Below, one piece after another: positions 31,501 to 58,915 of a DNA stretch of 64,000 bases (positions within the stretch are counted from its first letter, which is position 1; each line of letters starts with the position of its first letter). Made by a program: the position numbers and the translations under genes. This DNA is from Anoplopoma fimbria (lineage: Eukaryota; Chordata; Actinopteri; Perciformes; Anoplopomatidae): the NCBI RefSeq assembly GCF_027596085.1, contig NC_072470.1:105464-169463 (forward strand), read 5' to 3'. The notes beneath the pieces were generated by a model. The model ran no database searches, was not told the origin of the DNA, and saw nothing but the letters and a program-made list of their open reading frames with translations.

Positions 31501-34397
31501 TATGCTACCTCTGAGATGTAGATTTCGATGAGAGGCTGCATCAGACACCGTTCGTCAACAAATGTCAGAGTGGGAACAGTCAATCGAATTGTGATTCTAC
31601 ACTCTCCAGTTATTAAACTGACCATAAGATGTCATTCCAGGTTTTATTCGGCCCGTACTACATGCTCCTACTCTTGAGGGCTCTATCCTATCCGATTTGC
31701 GGCTCAATCATATGATCCTTTCCTTTATTTCCTTTATTTCCTTATTTCCTTATTTCCTTATCACTTTTTACATTTATTTATTCAAATTACCTGGATCCAG
31801 GTTTCCCCAATTTTGTCTTTCTAACTTAATTCCGGACTATGTCAGAGCCATCGTTACGCAGTGGCTAATATGCATGTGTCTTACCGTTAAGAAGTTGAGG
31901 GCCCCTCTTCAATTAATCTTGCACGATACTGTTTAGCACACCTTATCGTTACCATGAAGCTATTCTAAACTATTCCTTGTATTTCTCATACTTCTTTTCT
32001 TCACTTTTTATCTTCCCCCTTTTTACATTTAATTTAGCACGGAGCCTCACTTTAAACATCAAATCAACAGGACGTGTCCATAACAAGAAGGTTCTTAATT
32101 TACGGTGTGACCAAACAACTCCACATAACAGCCCCAATTCATGACCAGCATTCAATCGGGTGAGCTCACCGTATGTGAAGTTGTAGCAGAAAACCGCGAG
32201 GCCACCTCCGATCCTGTTCGTGACGCCAAATTTGTCGTATCTTTCATGCGACAGTGCTGTTGAAGTGATGAGAAAGGATGCTCCGCGGACACTGTTCTTG
32301 CTGGTATAATAAAGTTTATTACAAACAAGCAACACATGTCATGACGGACGTCTAGAGCGCCCGGAGGTCTCGAGTCGAATCTGTGAGTTCCCTGACTTTC
32401 GAGCTCTTACACCTCATTATATAGGGTACAAGTTAATCACATTTGGGGGGGAAAGTCAAGATAATGTATGTGGCTCCGTCATTATACACACTTAATCACA
32501 TTTGGCCCCTGGTATCCTGTCCATCTGCTTCCTGCACCCTATGTAAGACAAAAACACTTAGGTCCTTCGCTGTATTGTGCAAGACCTGAAAATATACCAC
32601 AGATTCCATTATACCTACCCCAAGATTCCACCAGGGTTCCTTTAAGGTTCCACTATGGCTCCCTAACTTTTTTTGTATGGGTTTTGCTAGGAACCTCTTA
32701 TGTTCTCTAAACCCCCATATTTCCCCGCCGTTCACCTAACAATCTCCTACGGTTCCCCCAAAGTTTCTCTCAGGTTCCCTTGAGATTACTGTAAAGAAAG
32801 GGTTCTAATGAAGCTCCTTTAAGTTTATGCTGAGGTTCTACAAAGAATCCCTAAACATTTGTAAGGTTCCTTGAATATTTTCTCTTCTCTTCTTCAGGAG
32901 GAGAACGAGATCCCCTCCAGTGTTTACGTTAAGGATCCTCCTCCGTTCCCTCGTGATGAGATTTTGGAAGAAGGTGATGAATCGTTGGCGGGCATCGCTG
33001 ATGGCAACCGTTCCCAGGAGGGCGGGCTTCACACCATCGACCTATCATCTGACGAGGACGTCGGGCTGGAGGCGGAGCTAGAGGAGGAGGAGATGTGGCC
33101 TCAAGACCTGGAGAACATGGAGAAGTCCAGAGCCGAGAAACTGAAACATTCCAGTCTGAAGAAGGTAAGAACCACAGACAGGTGGGTGTTCAGTTAGACC
33201 GACAGGAGTTCAGTCAGACACACAGGTGTAATAGTGTACAGGTGTAATAATAATAGTCTCTCTCTCTGAAGGTCGACAGTCTGAAGAAGGCGTTCTCCAG
33301 GCAGAACATCGAGAAGAAGATGACGAAGATCGGAACAAAGATTGTTTCTCAGGAACAACGAGAGAAGATCAAGAAGAAAACCTCCAGCCTGAAGGTTTCA
33401 CCTCTGACCTTCAGCATCAGGAAGGTACTCTCTGAAGGCTCCCCCCCCTCCCATACACCAGGTTCCATTAAGTCCTTCTCAGACTGATGTTACCCCAAGG
33501 TTCCTCTAACATTCCTCTATGGTTCCCCCTGAGTTCCTCCTAACCTTGTCCAAAAGTACCCATAGTTTCCCCAAAGTGTCCTTGATCAATCCTCAAGGTT
33601 TGACACCAGGTCTATAAAGGTTCTCTCTAGTCCTCACACCAGGACCCTGAAGGTTCACTCTAGTACTCACACCAGGTCGCTGAAGGTTCTCTCTAGTCCT
33701 CACACCAGATCCATAAAGGTACTCTTTAGTCCTCACACCAGGTCCCTGAAGGTTCTCTCTAGTCCTTACACCAGATCCCTAAAGGTTCTCTTTAGTCCTC
33801 ACACCAGGTCGCTGAAGGTTCTCTCTAGTCCTCACACCAGATCCCTAAAGGTTTTCTCTGGTCCTCACACCAGGTCCCTGAAGGTTCTCTCTAGTCCTCA
33901 CACCAGGTCCCTAAAGGTTCTCTGTAGTCCACACAGCGGGTCCATATGGTTTTGCTGAGGGTCACACACAGTTCTCTTGAAGATCCATAGGGTTCTGTCT
34001 TGTGACCTCTGGTTCTCTGTGTTCTCAGCCTCGCAGCAGCTCCGACTCTCAGCCCCCCGACGTCTCTCTCCAGGTGGACGAGTCCGTCTTCGTTGAGGCC
34101 GATGTCCAGCTCTCTCCGCTGGATGGAACCGACCAGGAGGTTCCCTTCACCGAGGTCCACGCCCAGCTGGCTCCGGATGAGCAGGGGGAGAAAGAGGAGG
34201 GGGAGGAGATTAAAGAAGAGGAGGAGGAGGAGGAGGAGGAGGAGAAGATAAAAGAGGAGGAGAAGGAGGAGGAGGAGGAGGCGGAGGAGGAGAAGGGAGG
34301 TGTGGAGGCGGATCTGTCGGTGGGTTCAGAGGGAGTCGGTGAGGAGTACGCTCTGTCCTCCACGCTGCCTCAGGAGGAGAAACAGGAGGAACCATAA
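22285..34397 (+). CDS. cavin2: Cavin-2 (serum deprivation-response protein), six coding exons
   Basis: Coding exons are 22285-22548, 24164-24304, 24785-24886, 32898-33164, 33272-33424 and 34029-34397. All introns are GT-AG and phase 0, and the product is 431 aa (human cavin-2 is about 425). Cavin-2 is a peripheral membrane coat protein that trimerises with other cavins and shapes caveolae. The N-terminus is rich in DQQ repeats. The coiled-coil HR1 region begins at residue 61 (VNAITVLTLLDKLVNMLDAV) and runs to about 169. An acidic linker follows, then a basic HR2 around 246-300 (SRAEKLKHSSLKK, AFSRQNIEKK, REKIKKK) and a Glu-rich tail (about 363-399). VNAxTVLTLLDKLVNMLDAVQ and the SLKKVDSLKKAFSRQNIEKK stretch favour cavin-2 over cavin-1, -3 or -4. 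The ATG at 22285 has G at -3 and +4. Mammalian cavin genes, as I recall them, have two coding exons. Only the intron after FKVLIFQ is at that position; the other four look extra. Confidence 0.93.
22623..23170. repeat. Decamer minisatellite CAGGACTAAC in cavin2 intron 1
   Basis: About 54 copies of a 10-bp unit (CAGGACTAAC, with AAA, CAA, TTA and TAT variants at the end). It fills about a third of the 1.6-kb intron. Each unit holds a CTAAC branch-point-like motif next to CAG|G, which resembles a 3' splice site. Confidence 0.95.
23171..24163 (+). other. Rest of cavin2 intron 1
   Basis: Mostly unique-looking sequence. Near 23700-23860 and 24078-24118 there are GCTAACATTAGC-type short repeats. 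The true acceptor is gtgtttcag at 24155-24163. No exon or RNA gene is seen. Confidence 0.5.
24164..24304 (+). CDS. cavin2: cavin2 exon 2
   Basis: Residues 89-135. It continues the HR1 coiled coil, including MEGVVRGIQADMTKLSKSHS and TSNTVSKLLDKSRK, a segment strongly conserved in cavins. The acceptor is TTTCAG|GTG and the donor GAG|GTTAAT. Confidence 0.92.
24305..24784. repeat. cavin2 intron 2, almost wholly a degenerate tandem repeat
   Basis: The intron is a degenerate repeat of two alternating pieces, CACCTGTATCTACATATATAT and AAATATACTACA, about 20-55 bp per period. It leaves only short unique ends. The acceptor is tcacctgttcctgaag. The array itself supplies CACCTGT tracts resembling the acceptor region. 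Confidence 0.85.
24785..24886 (+). CDS. cavin2: cavin2 exon 3
   Basis: Residues 136-169, the end of HR1, finishing with RNNFKVLIFQ. The donor CAG|GTGAGT is a strong consensus. This exon end corresponds to the single intron position I recall in other cavin genes. Confidence 0.92.
24903..26640 (-). mobile_element. 5'-truncated L2/CR1-group LINE
   Basis: A minus-strand non-LTR retrotransposon inserted in cavin2 intron 3. The 3' end lies at 24903-24960, where the plus strand shows (GATTA)n next to aaaactttatttatcccaa. That is a TAATC-repeat tail in element sense. The 3' UTR is 24960-25148 and the RT open frame begins near 26640. Beyond 26640 the sequence is the local TTCTC/ACAGACAGTA minisatellite, so the endonuclease half is missing. 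The clade (L2, CR1 or Rex1-like) is inferred from protein style and needs a phylogeny. Confidence 0.85.
25149..26579 (-). CDS. LINE reverse transcriptase, C-terminal part of ORF2
   Basis: 476 codons open from the first Met. The frame stays open about 19 more codons upstream (EFLFYSRFESSDFSENIS), so it is truncated by the element's 5' end and not by a true start. Reverse transcriptase motifs appear in order: RPVALTSLVMKIFEKI (about 91-106), LLFADFSSAFN (155-165) with the first catalytic Asp, TGSPQGCVLSPLLF (about 217-230), and KFSDDTALL (247-255) with the Asp pair. The C-terminal region ends RTRTMRYSHSFIPATIRLLN, typical of L2/CR1 proteins. There is no in-frame stop across the RT domain, so the copy is fairly young. 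It cannot be autonomous without the endonuclease domain. Confidence 0.88.
   Translation of the reverse strand: MWRDSLVPHNDIVIAQELVTTLFKRVNMMKAAGPDAVCGRTLRYCADQLSVVFTPLFNMCAKKGQIPQIWKSSTIIPVAKSKNPKELKDFRPVALTSLVMKIFEKIIKDEIMSLVSGKLDPLQFAYQTGKGVDDAKLFLLDTMYKHLEKPGSHARLLFADFSSAFNKMQPHILIERLAAEFELPHQILLLLLNFLTDRTQRVSVNGHLSQAITSNTGSPQGCVLSPLLFILYTDSCRSSQQGSYLAKFSDDTALLSLFQGPHCSHGLALTSFVNWCDNNFLDLNVEKTKELVIDFRKVKGALKPSVIHGEEVQLVDTYKYLGTVFDNQLKFHPNTEVLVKKGQQRVHLLRMLNSFSVSKVILRIFYQSFIESLLTFSFICWTKSLSVKDMNSLNKIVKICSKITGIQLKSISSLWNKQAVQKAKCIISQPDHVLSKEFKLMPSGRRYCSIRTRTMRYSHSFIPATIRLLNDDKSQE
26641..26985. repeat. Degenerate minisatellite (GTTCTCTACAGACAGTA)
   Basis: Units of about 19-22 bp built on gttctcYacagacagta. 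A longer block of about 143 bp (26823-26965) begins again at 26966 and continues after the SINE at 27275, so the array has a second-level tandem duplication. Confidence 0.85.
26986..27274 (+). mobile_element. tRNA-derived SINE with L2-type tail
   Basis: The head is tRNA-like, with A box TGGCGTAGTGG at 26996-27006 and B box GGTTCGATACC at 27040-27050, the internal RNA polymerase III promoter. The tail includes CTGTAAGTCGCTTTGGA, then GCTAAATGACTGTAATGTAA and (AATGT)n, which matches the widespread fish SINE/LINE tail also known in salmonid HpaI-type SINEs. It interrupts the second copy of a duplicated minisatellite block. Comparing the interrupted and intact copies gives a target duplication of only about 3 bp (GTT), as expected for mobilisation by an L2-group LINE. 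Confidence 0.87.
27275..27435. repeat. Minisatellite continuation after the SINE
   Basis: Near-identical to 26841-26965 (same order of ctctctacagacagtacagac, ctaccaacagtatgg and cattctctacaaacag). It then drifts into ttctcctcagacagtatgg. Confidence 0.88.
27436..27969 (+). other. Unannotated part of cavin2 intron 3
   Basis: No gene, transposon end or clear repeat is recognised. There is an AT-rich ttattattatgg patch near 27615-27660. Confidence 0.4.
27975..28127. repeat. 61-bp tandem repeat, about 2.5 copies
   Basis: The block starting gaaactactacacggacaa repeats at about 27981, 28042 and 28104. It has one base difference between the first two copies, and the third is cut short at aagtatgttcac. 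The high identity implies recent duplication. Confidence 0.93.
28205..28297. repeat. AGGTTCC-type degenerate minisatellite, left of the retrovirus
   Basis: A series such as ccctaatattcccataaggttccactaatg. The same family recurs right of the retrovirus (32605-32890), in cavin2 intron 5 and downstream of cavin2. This suggests the retrovirus sits inside such an array. Confidence 0.7.
28298..28946 (-). pseudogene. ERV pol fragment: RT connection and RNase H, broken
   Basis: Starts in the connection region (EAPALAIPDYSKNFVLYV) in a different frame from the RT piece upstream, so a frameshift lies near 28930-28950. RNase H begins at LEYWTDGSCY, with the first acidic Asp of its catalytic set in TDGS. 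The retroviral similarity ends around EKAEGIPQPASA, after which the frame runs into the flanking minisatellite. Most of RNase H and everything downstream is missing. Confidence 0.8.
28925..29632 (-). pseudogene. ERV pol fragment: reverse transcriptase palm
   Basis: Shows the retroviral RT motifs FTVLDLCGAFFSVPL (first catalytic Asp), RLPQGFKHSPHIFN and VIQYVDDIIICS (the Asp pair in YVDD). The thumb follows with KVTYLGQTITQG and MMTFLGIAGYSSAWV. The upstream finger region lies in another frame (29511-29996), with the break near 29595. It is non-functional as it stands. Confidence 0.85.
29511..29996 (-). pseudogene. ERV gag matrix N-terminus joined to RT fingers by deletion
   Basis: One open frame begins MGKNNTKN, with Gly2 available for myristoylation. 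It carries the matrix-type motif RWPEIDQPWPVEGTLNPEV at about residues 42-60. It then passes, after a Lys-rich stretch, directly into the RT finger motif NTPLLPIKKPDNSYRLTHDL and AVNEVV. Capsid, nucleocapsid and protease, which should lie between, are absent. The simplest reading is an in-frame internal deletion of about 2 kb. The frame then shifts and ends in unrelated residues after VDFPAEVPDPH. Confidence 0.75.
29997..30819 (-). other. ERV leader, part 1
   Basis: Lies between the tandem repeat and the gag start. It contains poly-T runs in plus sense at 30089-30102 and 30717-30742, and a short CCAATTA repeat at 30102-30142. No gag-like or accessory open frame is recognised. Confidence 0.4.
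30820..31180. repeat. 60-bp tandem repeat in the ERV leader
   Basis: About six copies of a unit containing AAGAAGCTCATAGTTTTA then CTTTATTCAATTCATTATGT. The left copies are more diverged and one is shortened (30985-31000). It sits between the primer-binding site and gag in the provirus. Confidence 0.9.
31181..32210 (-). other. ERV leader, part 2
   Basis: About 1 kb between the primer-binding site and the leader repeat. A splice-donor-like ACG|GTGAGC in element sense lies near 32165, about 50 nt after the primer-binding site, where retroviral leaders often have a donor. No credible coding frame is seen. Confidence 0.4.
32211..32228 (-). promoter_or_regulatory. Retroviral primer-binding site, tRNA-Ser type
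   Basis: Element-sense TGGCGTCACGAACAGGAT lies just inside the LTR. Its complement ATCCTGTTCGTGACGCCA has the form of a tRNA 3' end with CCA. It agrees over all 18 nt with my recollection of vertebrate tRNA-Ser(CGA). The tRNA identity is from memory and should be confirmed. Confidence 0.7.
32315..32320 (-). terminator. ERV LTR polyadenylation signal AATAAA
   Basis: Element-sense GTAATAAACTT, about 95 nt downstream of the TATA box, consistent with the R region of an LTR. Confidence 0.6.
32415..32424 (-). promoter_or_regulatory. ERV LTR TATA box
   Basis: Element-sense CCTATATAATGAGG, the likely core promoter of the provirus. Confidence 0.6.
32605..32890. repeat. AGGTTCC-type degenerate minisatellite, right of the retrovirus
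   Basis: Units of about 25-35 bp such as ccaccagggttcctttaagg and ggttcccccaaagtttctc. It ends at the polypyrimidine tract of cavin2 exon 4. Confidence 0.7.
32898..33164 (+). CDS. cavin2: cavin2 exon 4
   Basis: Residues 170-258. It opens EENEIPSSVYVKDPPP as in other cavin-2 proteins, then an acidic linker (LHTIDLSSDEDVGLEAELEE), then ESRAEK-like KSRAEKLKHSSLKK at the start of HR2. The acceptor is preceded by tctcttctcttcttcag, and the donor is AAG|GTAAGA. Confidence 0.93.
33272..33424 (+). CDS. cavin2: cavin2 exon 5
   Basis: Residues 259-309. This is the basic HR2 core, VDSLKKAFSRQNIEKKMTKI followed by REKIKKK and VSPLTFSIRK. The 107-bp intron before it (33165-33271) interrupts what I recall as one continuous exon in mammals. 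Confidence 0.92.
33600..33925. repeat. 33-34-bp minisatellite in cavin2 intron 5
   Basis: About ten copies of a unit reading TGAAGGTTCTCTCTAGTCCT then CACACCAGGTCCC. It makes up just over half of the 604-bp intron. Confidence 0.93.
34029..34397 (+). CDS. cavin2: cavin2 exon 6
   Basis: Residues 310-431 and the stop codon. A Ser-rich start (PRSSSDSQPPDVS) is followed by a Glu/Lys stretch coded by GAGGAG repeats (about 34188-34300), then EEYALSSTLP, similar to the YALTS motif near the end of human cavin-2. Repeat-coded Glu tracts vary in length, so alleles may differ. Confidence 0.9.
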   Translation, partial: PRSSSDSQPPDVSLQVDESVFVEADVQLSPLDGTDQEVPFTEVHAQLAPDEQGEKEEGEEIKEEEEEEEEEEKIKEEEKEEEEEAEEEKGGVEADLSVGSEGVGEEYALSSTLPQEEKQEEP

Positions 34398-34869
34398 ACA
34401 CTCTGACTGTAAAGGAGCAGTTCAACATTTAGTGAGGTTCCTCTCTCTGTAATGTTGGACTGTTCCTTTAAACCGTACAGACGTTTATTGATGGATGTTC
34501 TTTTATTGATAAAGCTCCACGTACACAGGTTCAATTCCCGACATCTGATCTTTGTGTTGATATTTAAAGTCCTCACATGTGAACCTGAAAACTACGTAAC
34601 TCCAACATTTTAACTTTTCATGGTGAAAAGTGTGTTTTCTGATTTTTAGATTTACGTTTTAAATGAAATTTAAATGAAATTAAAACAACTCCATTTGGAG
34701 AACCTTGTTTTCTGCTCGTCAAAGTTTAGTTTCTTTTTATTCTTATTCTTGTTTTCATTGATTTAAAAACACCATAACTAACAATCAGCTAATCAATAAC
34801 ATTAACGAGCACACAGAACCCAAGGAACACAGAGAACATGGTGCTGAACAGAACCATAAAAACACAAAT
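34398..34869 (+). other. cavin2 3' UTR / downstream flank
   Basis: Unique AT-rich sequence after the stop. No strong AATAAA is close to the stop. The nearest clear signal is at 36131. Confidence 0.4.
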
Positions 34870-35600
34870 GTTCCTCTAATGTTCTATGAATTGTAATATT
34901 ATCCTTGCTTTGAGGTTCCTCTTAGGTTCTACTACTGTTTCCCATTTACTCAAGGTTCCTCAAAGGTTGCCCTAACATTTCTTAATGGATACCTGTTTTC
35001 ACCAAAGTACCTCTAAGGTTCTCCTATGGGTGACAAAGGTAACACCAGAGTTCGAAAAAATAATTTGTTTTCTGTTCATCCAAGGTTCCTCTAATATTAT
35101 AAAGAGCCCCCTAGGTTCTTCTAAAGTTTCTCTAATGTTGCACGAAGGTTCCACCAGGGTTTCTATAAGGTTCCCCTTATATTCTCCTAAGTTCCCCCTA
35201 TGTTCTTTTGAAGTTTCTCTTATGTTGCACCTAGGTTCCGACGGGGTTCTTCCAAGGTTCCTCTAATATTCCCCTAAGATCCCCCTAGTTTCTTTCAAAG
35301 TGTCACGAAGGTTCCCCCAGGATCCTGCAAGGTTCCTCAAATATTCTCCTAAGATCCCCATAGGTTCTTTCAAAGTGTCACCAAGGTTCCCCCCAGGTTC
35401 CTGCAAGGTTCCTCAAATATTCCCCTAAATTTCCCCTGGGTTATTCTCAAGTTTCTCTAATGTTTCACAAAGTTTACCCCGGAGTTCAACAAGGTTCCTT
35501 TAACATTCCACTTGGGTTCCCCTCTAAGGTTCCCTCACATTTCCACTGAGGTTCTTTCACAGTTCCCCCCAGCTTTTTCTCAAGATTCCTCTCAAGTAAC
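34870..35600. repeat. Degenerate AGGTTCC array downstream of cavin2
   Basis: About 700 bp of loosely repeated units of 25-60 bp. Examples are aaggttcctcaaatattc, cctaagatccccataggttc and tttcaaagtgtcaccaagg. A pair of about 60 bp near 35270-35390 is close to identical. Confidence 0.8.
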
Positions 35601-35820
35601 GTTCTCCTGAGTATATGTATTGATATCTACACTGAATAATAACCAGCCTGTTTATTATTGATCTGCTTATTAACTACACAAAAGTATTGATAACTGTAAC
35701 AGAAACACTGATCAGCAGACCTGATCAAACAGTTTGATTTGTGACACAATCGATTTATGTCTACTGAGCTTTAGACTCATTGTGTAAAAGGAGTGTTAAA
35801 GACTCAGAGGTAAATACTCA

Positions 35821-35851
35821 GTATATATATTTATACTCAGTTAAATACTAA

Positions 35852-35920
<69 letters not shown>
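35821..35920. repeat. (TA)n tract
   Basis: About 35 TA dinucleotides, preceded by two tatactcagt copies. Confidence 0.95.
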
Positions 35921-35923
<3 letters not shown>

Positions 35924-36130
35924 AGTAAGCGACTCTTTATATAAACAGTGTTAAAATCAGACTATTTGTTCTTTTTGTTGTTTTCAGGTTTGAAGTCACA
36001 GTTTTTTGTTTGTTTGTTGTTGTTTTTTTACATATATAGAACCTTTCTGCTGCCAAAGAACTTTCCCTGTTTGACTTGTCGGACTGTCAATCATCCATCA
36101 GGTGTGTGAGATCACCTGAACTTTATAATC

Positions 36131-36136
36131 AATAAA
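36131..36136 (+). terminator. Candidate polyadenylation signal AATAAA
   Basis: Sits in atcaataaaatctgtg, 1.7 kb after the cavin2 stop. It would imply a long 3' UTR through the repeats. It could equally be unused. Confidence 0.3.
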
Positions 36137-36185
36137 ATCTGTGATACCACATTTTTGTTTCCTGGCTCTCATTTATTTTATTTTA

Positions 36186-36234
36186 TATATATATATATAT
36201 ATATATTTAATTTTATTTATATATATATGTGTGT
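36186..36234. repeat. (TA)n/(GT)n tract
   Basis: Two TA runs and a short GT run in an AT-rich stretch upstream of ebpl. Confidence 0.85.
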
Positions 36235-36585
36235 GTTTTATTTTCTTCTTTTTTGCATTTATATTAATTCATGTGTCTATGTCTTTGTATTGTTATCACC
36301 ATGACCAATATTATCATTATATTTATTATAATATTATTATTAATAACAAACTGTGCTCTGAATGGTTCTTTAAAGAACCTTTAAAATGGTTCTACAGTGA
36401 AAGTATAGAATCTGTTCTGAATGGAGTTTGGTTTCTACTGAGATGTGGGAGGAGGCGGGGTCAGGGAGTGGGGTGTTCTCAGCAGCCAATAGGAATATGC
36501 AGGGCGGGGCTTCTAACCACTACAGCCAATGAAGACATGCAGTTGGTCCTGATTCTTCATCCAGAGTACTGTGTCTGTCTGAGCA

Positions 36586-36816
36586 GAGTACTACTACAGG
36601 GTACTACTACAGGGTACTACTACAGAGTACTACTACAAGGTACTACTACAGGGTACTTCTACAGAGTACTACTACAGAGTACTACTACAAGGTACTACTA
36701 CAGGGTACTTCTACAGAGTACTACTACAGAGTACTACTACAGGGTACTACTACAGGGTACTACTACAGAGTACTACTACAGAGTACTACTACAGGGTACT
36801 ACTACAGAGTACTACT
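36586..36816. repeat. 12-bp array (GTACTACTACAG) upstream of ebpl
   Basis: About 19 copies of RGTACTACTACA in variants GGGTACTACTACA, GAGTACTACTACA, AAGGTACTACTACA and a TACTTCTACA form. It ends about 50 bp before the ebpl start, so it probably lies in the promoter or 5' UTR. The unit TACTACAGGGTACTACTACA resembles the ebpl exon 3 splice junction TACTACAGGTACTACTAC. Confidence 0.92.
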
Positions 36817-36863
36817 TGTACTGTGCGGAGAACTGCTCCCTCCTTCTTCCCCTCTGACATCAG

Positions 36864-57789
<20,926 letters not shown>

Positions 57790-57826
57790 AGACGAGGAAT
57801 CGTTCAGTGTGAACTGATCACCGATC

Positions 57827-57832
57827 AATAAA
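57827..57832 (+). terminator. ebpl: ebpl polyadenylation signal AATAAA
   Basis: In gatcaataaagttattg, 38 bp after the ebpl stop, just before the transposon at 57862. Confidence 0.7.
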
Positions 57833-57861
57833 GTTATTGATATCTGATTAAAGGAGCCTTT

Positions 57862-58915
57862 GGCCGTTTCTCAATATGTGAACTTCTCTGTACTTGTGTC
57901 CTCGTGAACTTGTGAAACGTCATCAAGCGCGGCCCAAGTACTGTTCCAATACACAAGTTCGCATCAAGCCAAGTACGGTCCAGATACCCGGAAGTGTCCT
58001 CGCTCCGCCCATTATACCGAGGATGCATCGGAGTAGACTTGTGTGGACTTTGGACAGCCAAGTATCCCAGAATGCATTTCACCAGCAAACAAGAGCCGAC
58101 AGTGGCGGAGACGGCTCACAACTGTCAGTTATAACTGTCTAAATACTGCTGTTGTTGTGTAACGGAATTTAGTTTTAACATTTTTTTAAGCGAGAATGTA
58201 GTTGTTAAGACTTAAAATATGCGGTCAATTTATCAAGATAGAGCCTGTTTGAAAAAGCGCCGACGTTTGTCGGAGATGAGATATGAGAGGACCAGAGAGG
58301 AGACCGGGCGGTGGTGCTCATGCAGCCCGCTGACAGCAGCCTGATCTCGGCTAGGCTCCTCCAGATGTGCCGCTGGCTCCGGTGTCTCTGTGGTTGTGGT
58401 TGCAGATGTAACACAAAACATATACATATATATACATATACATATATATATATATATATACATATACATATTAATATTTTCTAAATGAAAACGAAAAAAG
58501 GCAGGGTTGTGTTTTATATCATATTTCGTTTTATTGTCAATATATTTATTTGTATTCTTATTTTTTATTTTATTCTATTTTTATTTTATTGTATAATATG
58601 TGTATTTATTATCTGTTTCTGTGTAGTTGAGCTGCTGCAACACCCGAATTTCCCCCATGGGGATCAATAAAGGAATATAATAATAATAATAATAATATAT
58701 ATGACTGAAGATAACCGGAGTAGCGGGACCGACGAGCTGAGTTGGTGACGTCGTGACGTTGGTGACGTCATCAAGTTCGCTGCTGTTCCAATTGCAAAAT
58801 GACCGTACTGCGTCCTCCCGTCCCCGGAGTTTGTACTCCCGAGTCGAACTATCCAAGTATGAACTTGCAAGTTTGCAAGTCCATACTTGACCGTACTTGG
58901 TATTGAGAAACGGCC
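57862..58915. mobile_element. Non-autonomous DNA transposon, terminal repeat GGCCGTTTCTCAATA
   Basis: The left end GGCCGTTTCTCAATA is matched by TATTGAGAAACGGCC at the right end. Both are flanked by TTT, giving a likely 3-bp target duplication. The subterminal parts carry many inverted cttgt/caagtac motifs. There is no transposase. A 3-bp target and GG ends fit a PIF/Harbinger-type element, though other superfamilies are possible. A TA microsatellite (58415-58470) and a LINE tail lie inside. Confidence 0.78.
58620..58700 (+). mobile_element. LINE 3' tail nested in the DNA transposon
   Basis: Reads gagctgctgcaacacccgaa, then ccccatggggatcaataaag, and ends in (AAT)n. This resembles the short 3' end of fish L2-type LINEs. 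Confidence 0.55.

Larger units (their letters stand above)
28298..32601 (-). mobile_element. Decayed endogenous retrovirus, 3'-truncated
   Basis: A minus-strand provirus remnant in cavin2 intron 3. In element order it has one LTR (about 32601 to 32233), a primer-binding site (32228-32211), a long non-coding leader with a tandem repeat, a gag matrix start at 29996, then reverse transcriptase and part of RNase H. It stops abruptly near 28298 at host minisatellite. No capsid, nucleocapsid, protease, integrase, env or 3' LTR is visible. Two frame breaks separate the pol pieces. It is an old, non-functional copy. Pol style (YVDD, LPQGF) and the gag WP..WP.EGT motif suggest a gamma- or epsilon-like retrovirus and not a Gypsy element. 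Confidence 0.82.
32233..32601 (-). mobile_element. ERV 5' LTR
   Basis: About 369 bp, from TGTGGTATATT (element sense) to ...ATACGACA, giving TG...CA ends. It has a TATA box and a polyadenylation signal in the expected order and ends four bases before the primer-binding site. There is no second LTR to fix the borders, so both ends are estimates. Confidence 0.55.

Noticed and set aside
31970..32335. 121-codon minus-strand frame across the ERV LTR and leader
   Set aside because: It spans the primer-binding site and LTR end and shows no known domain, so it is chance.
36141..36857. 238-codon frame upstream of ebpl
   Set aside because: Built from TA-rich sequence and the 12-bp array (RVLLQGTTTGYYY repeats). 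There is no domain.
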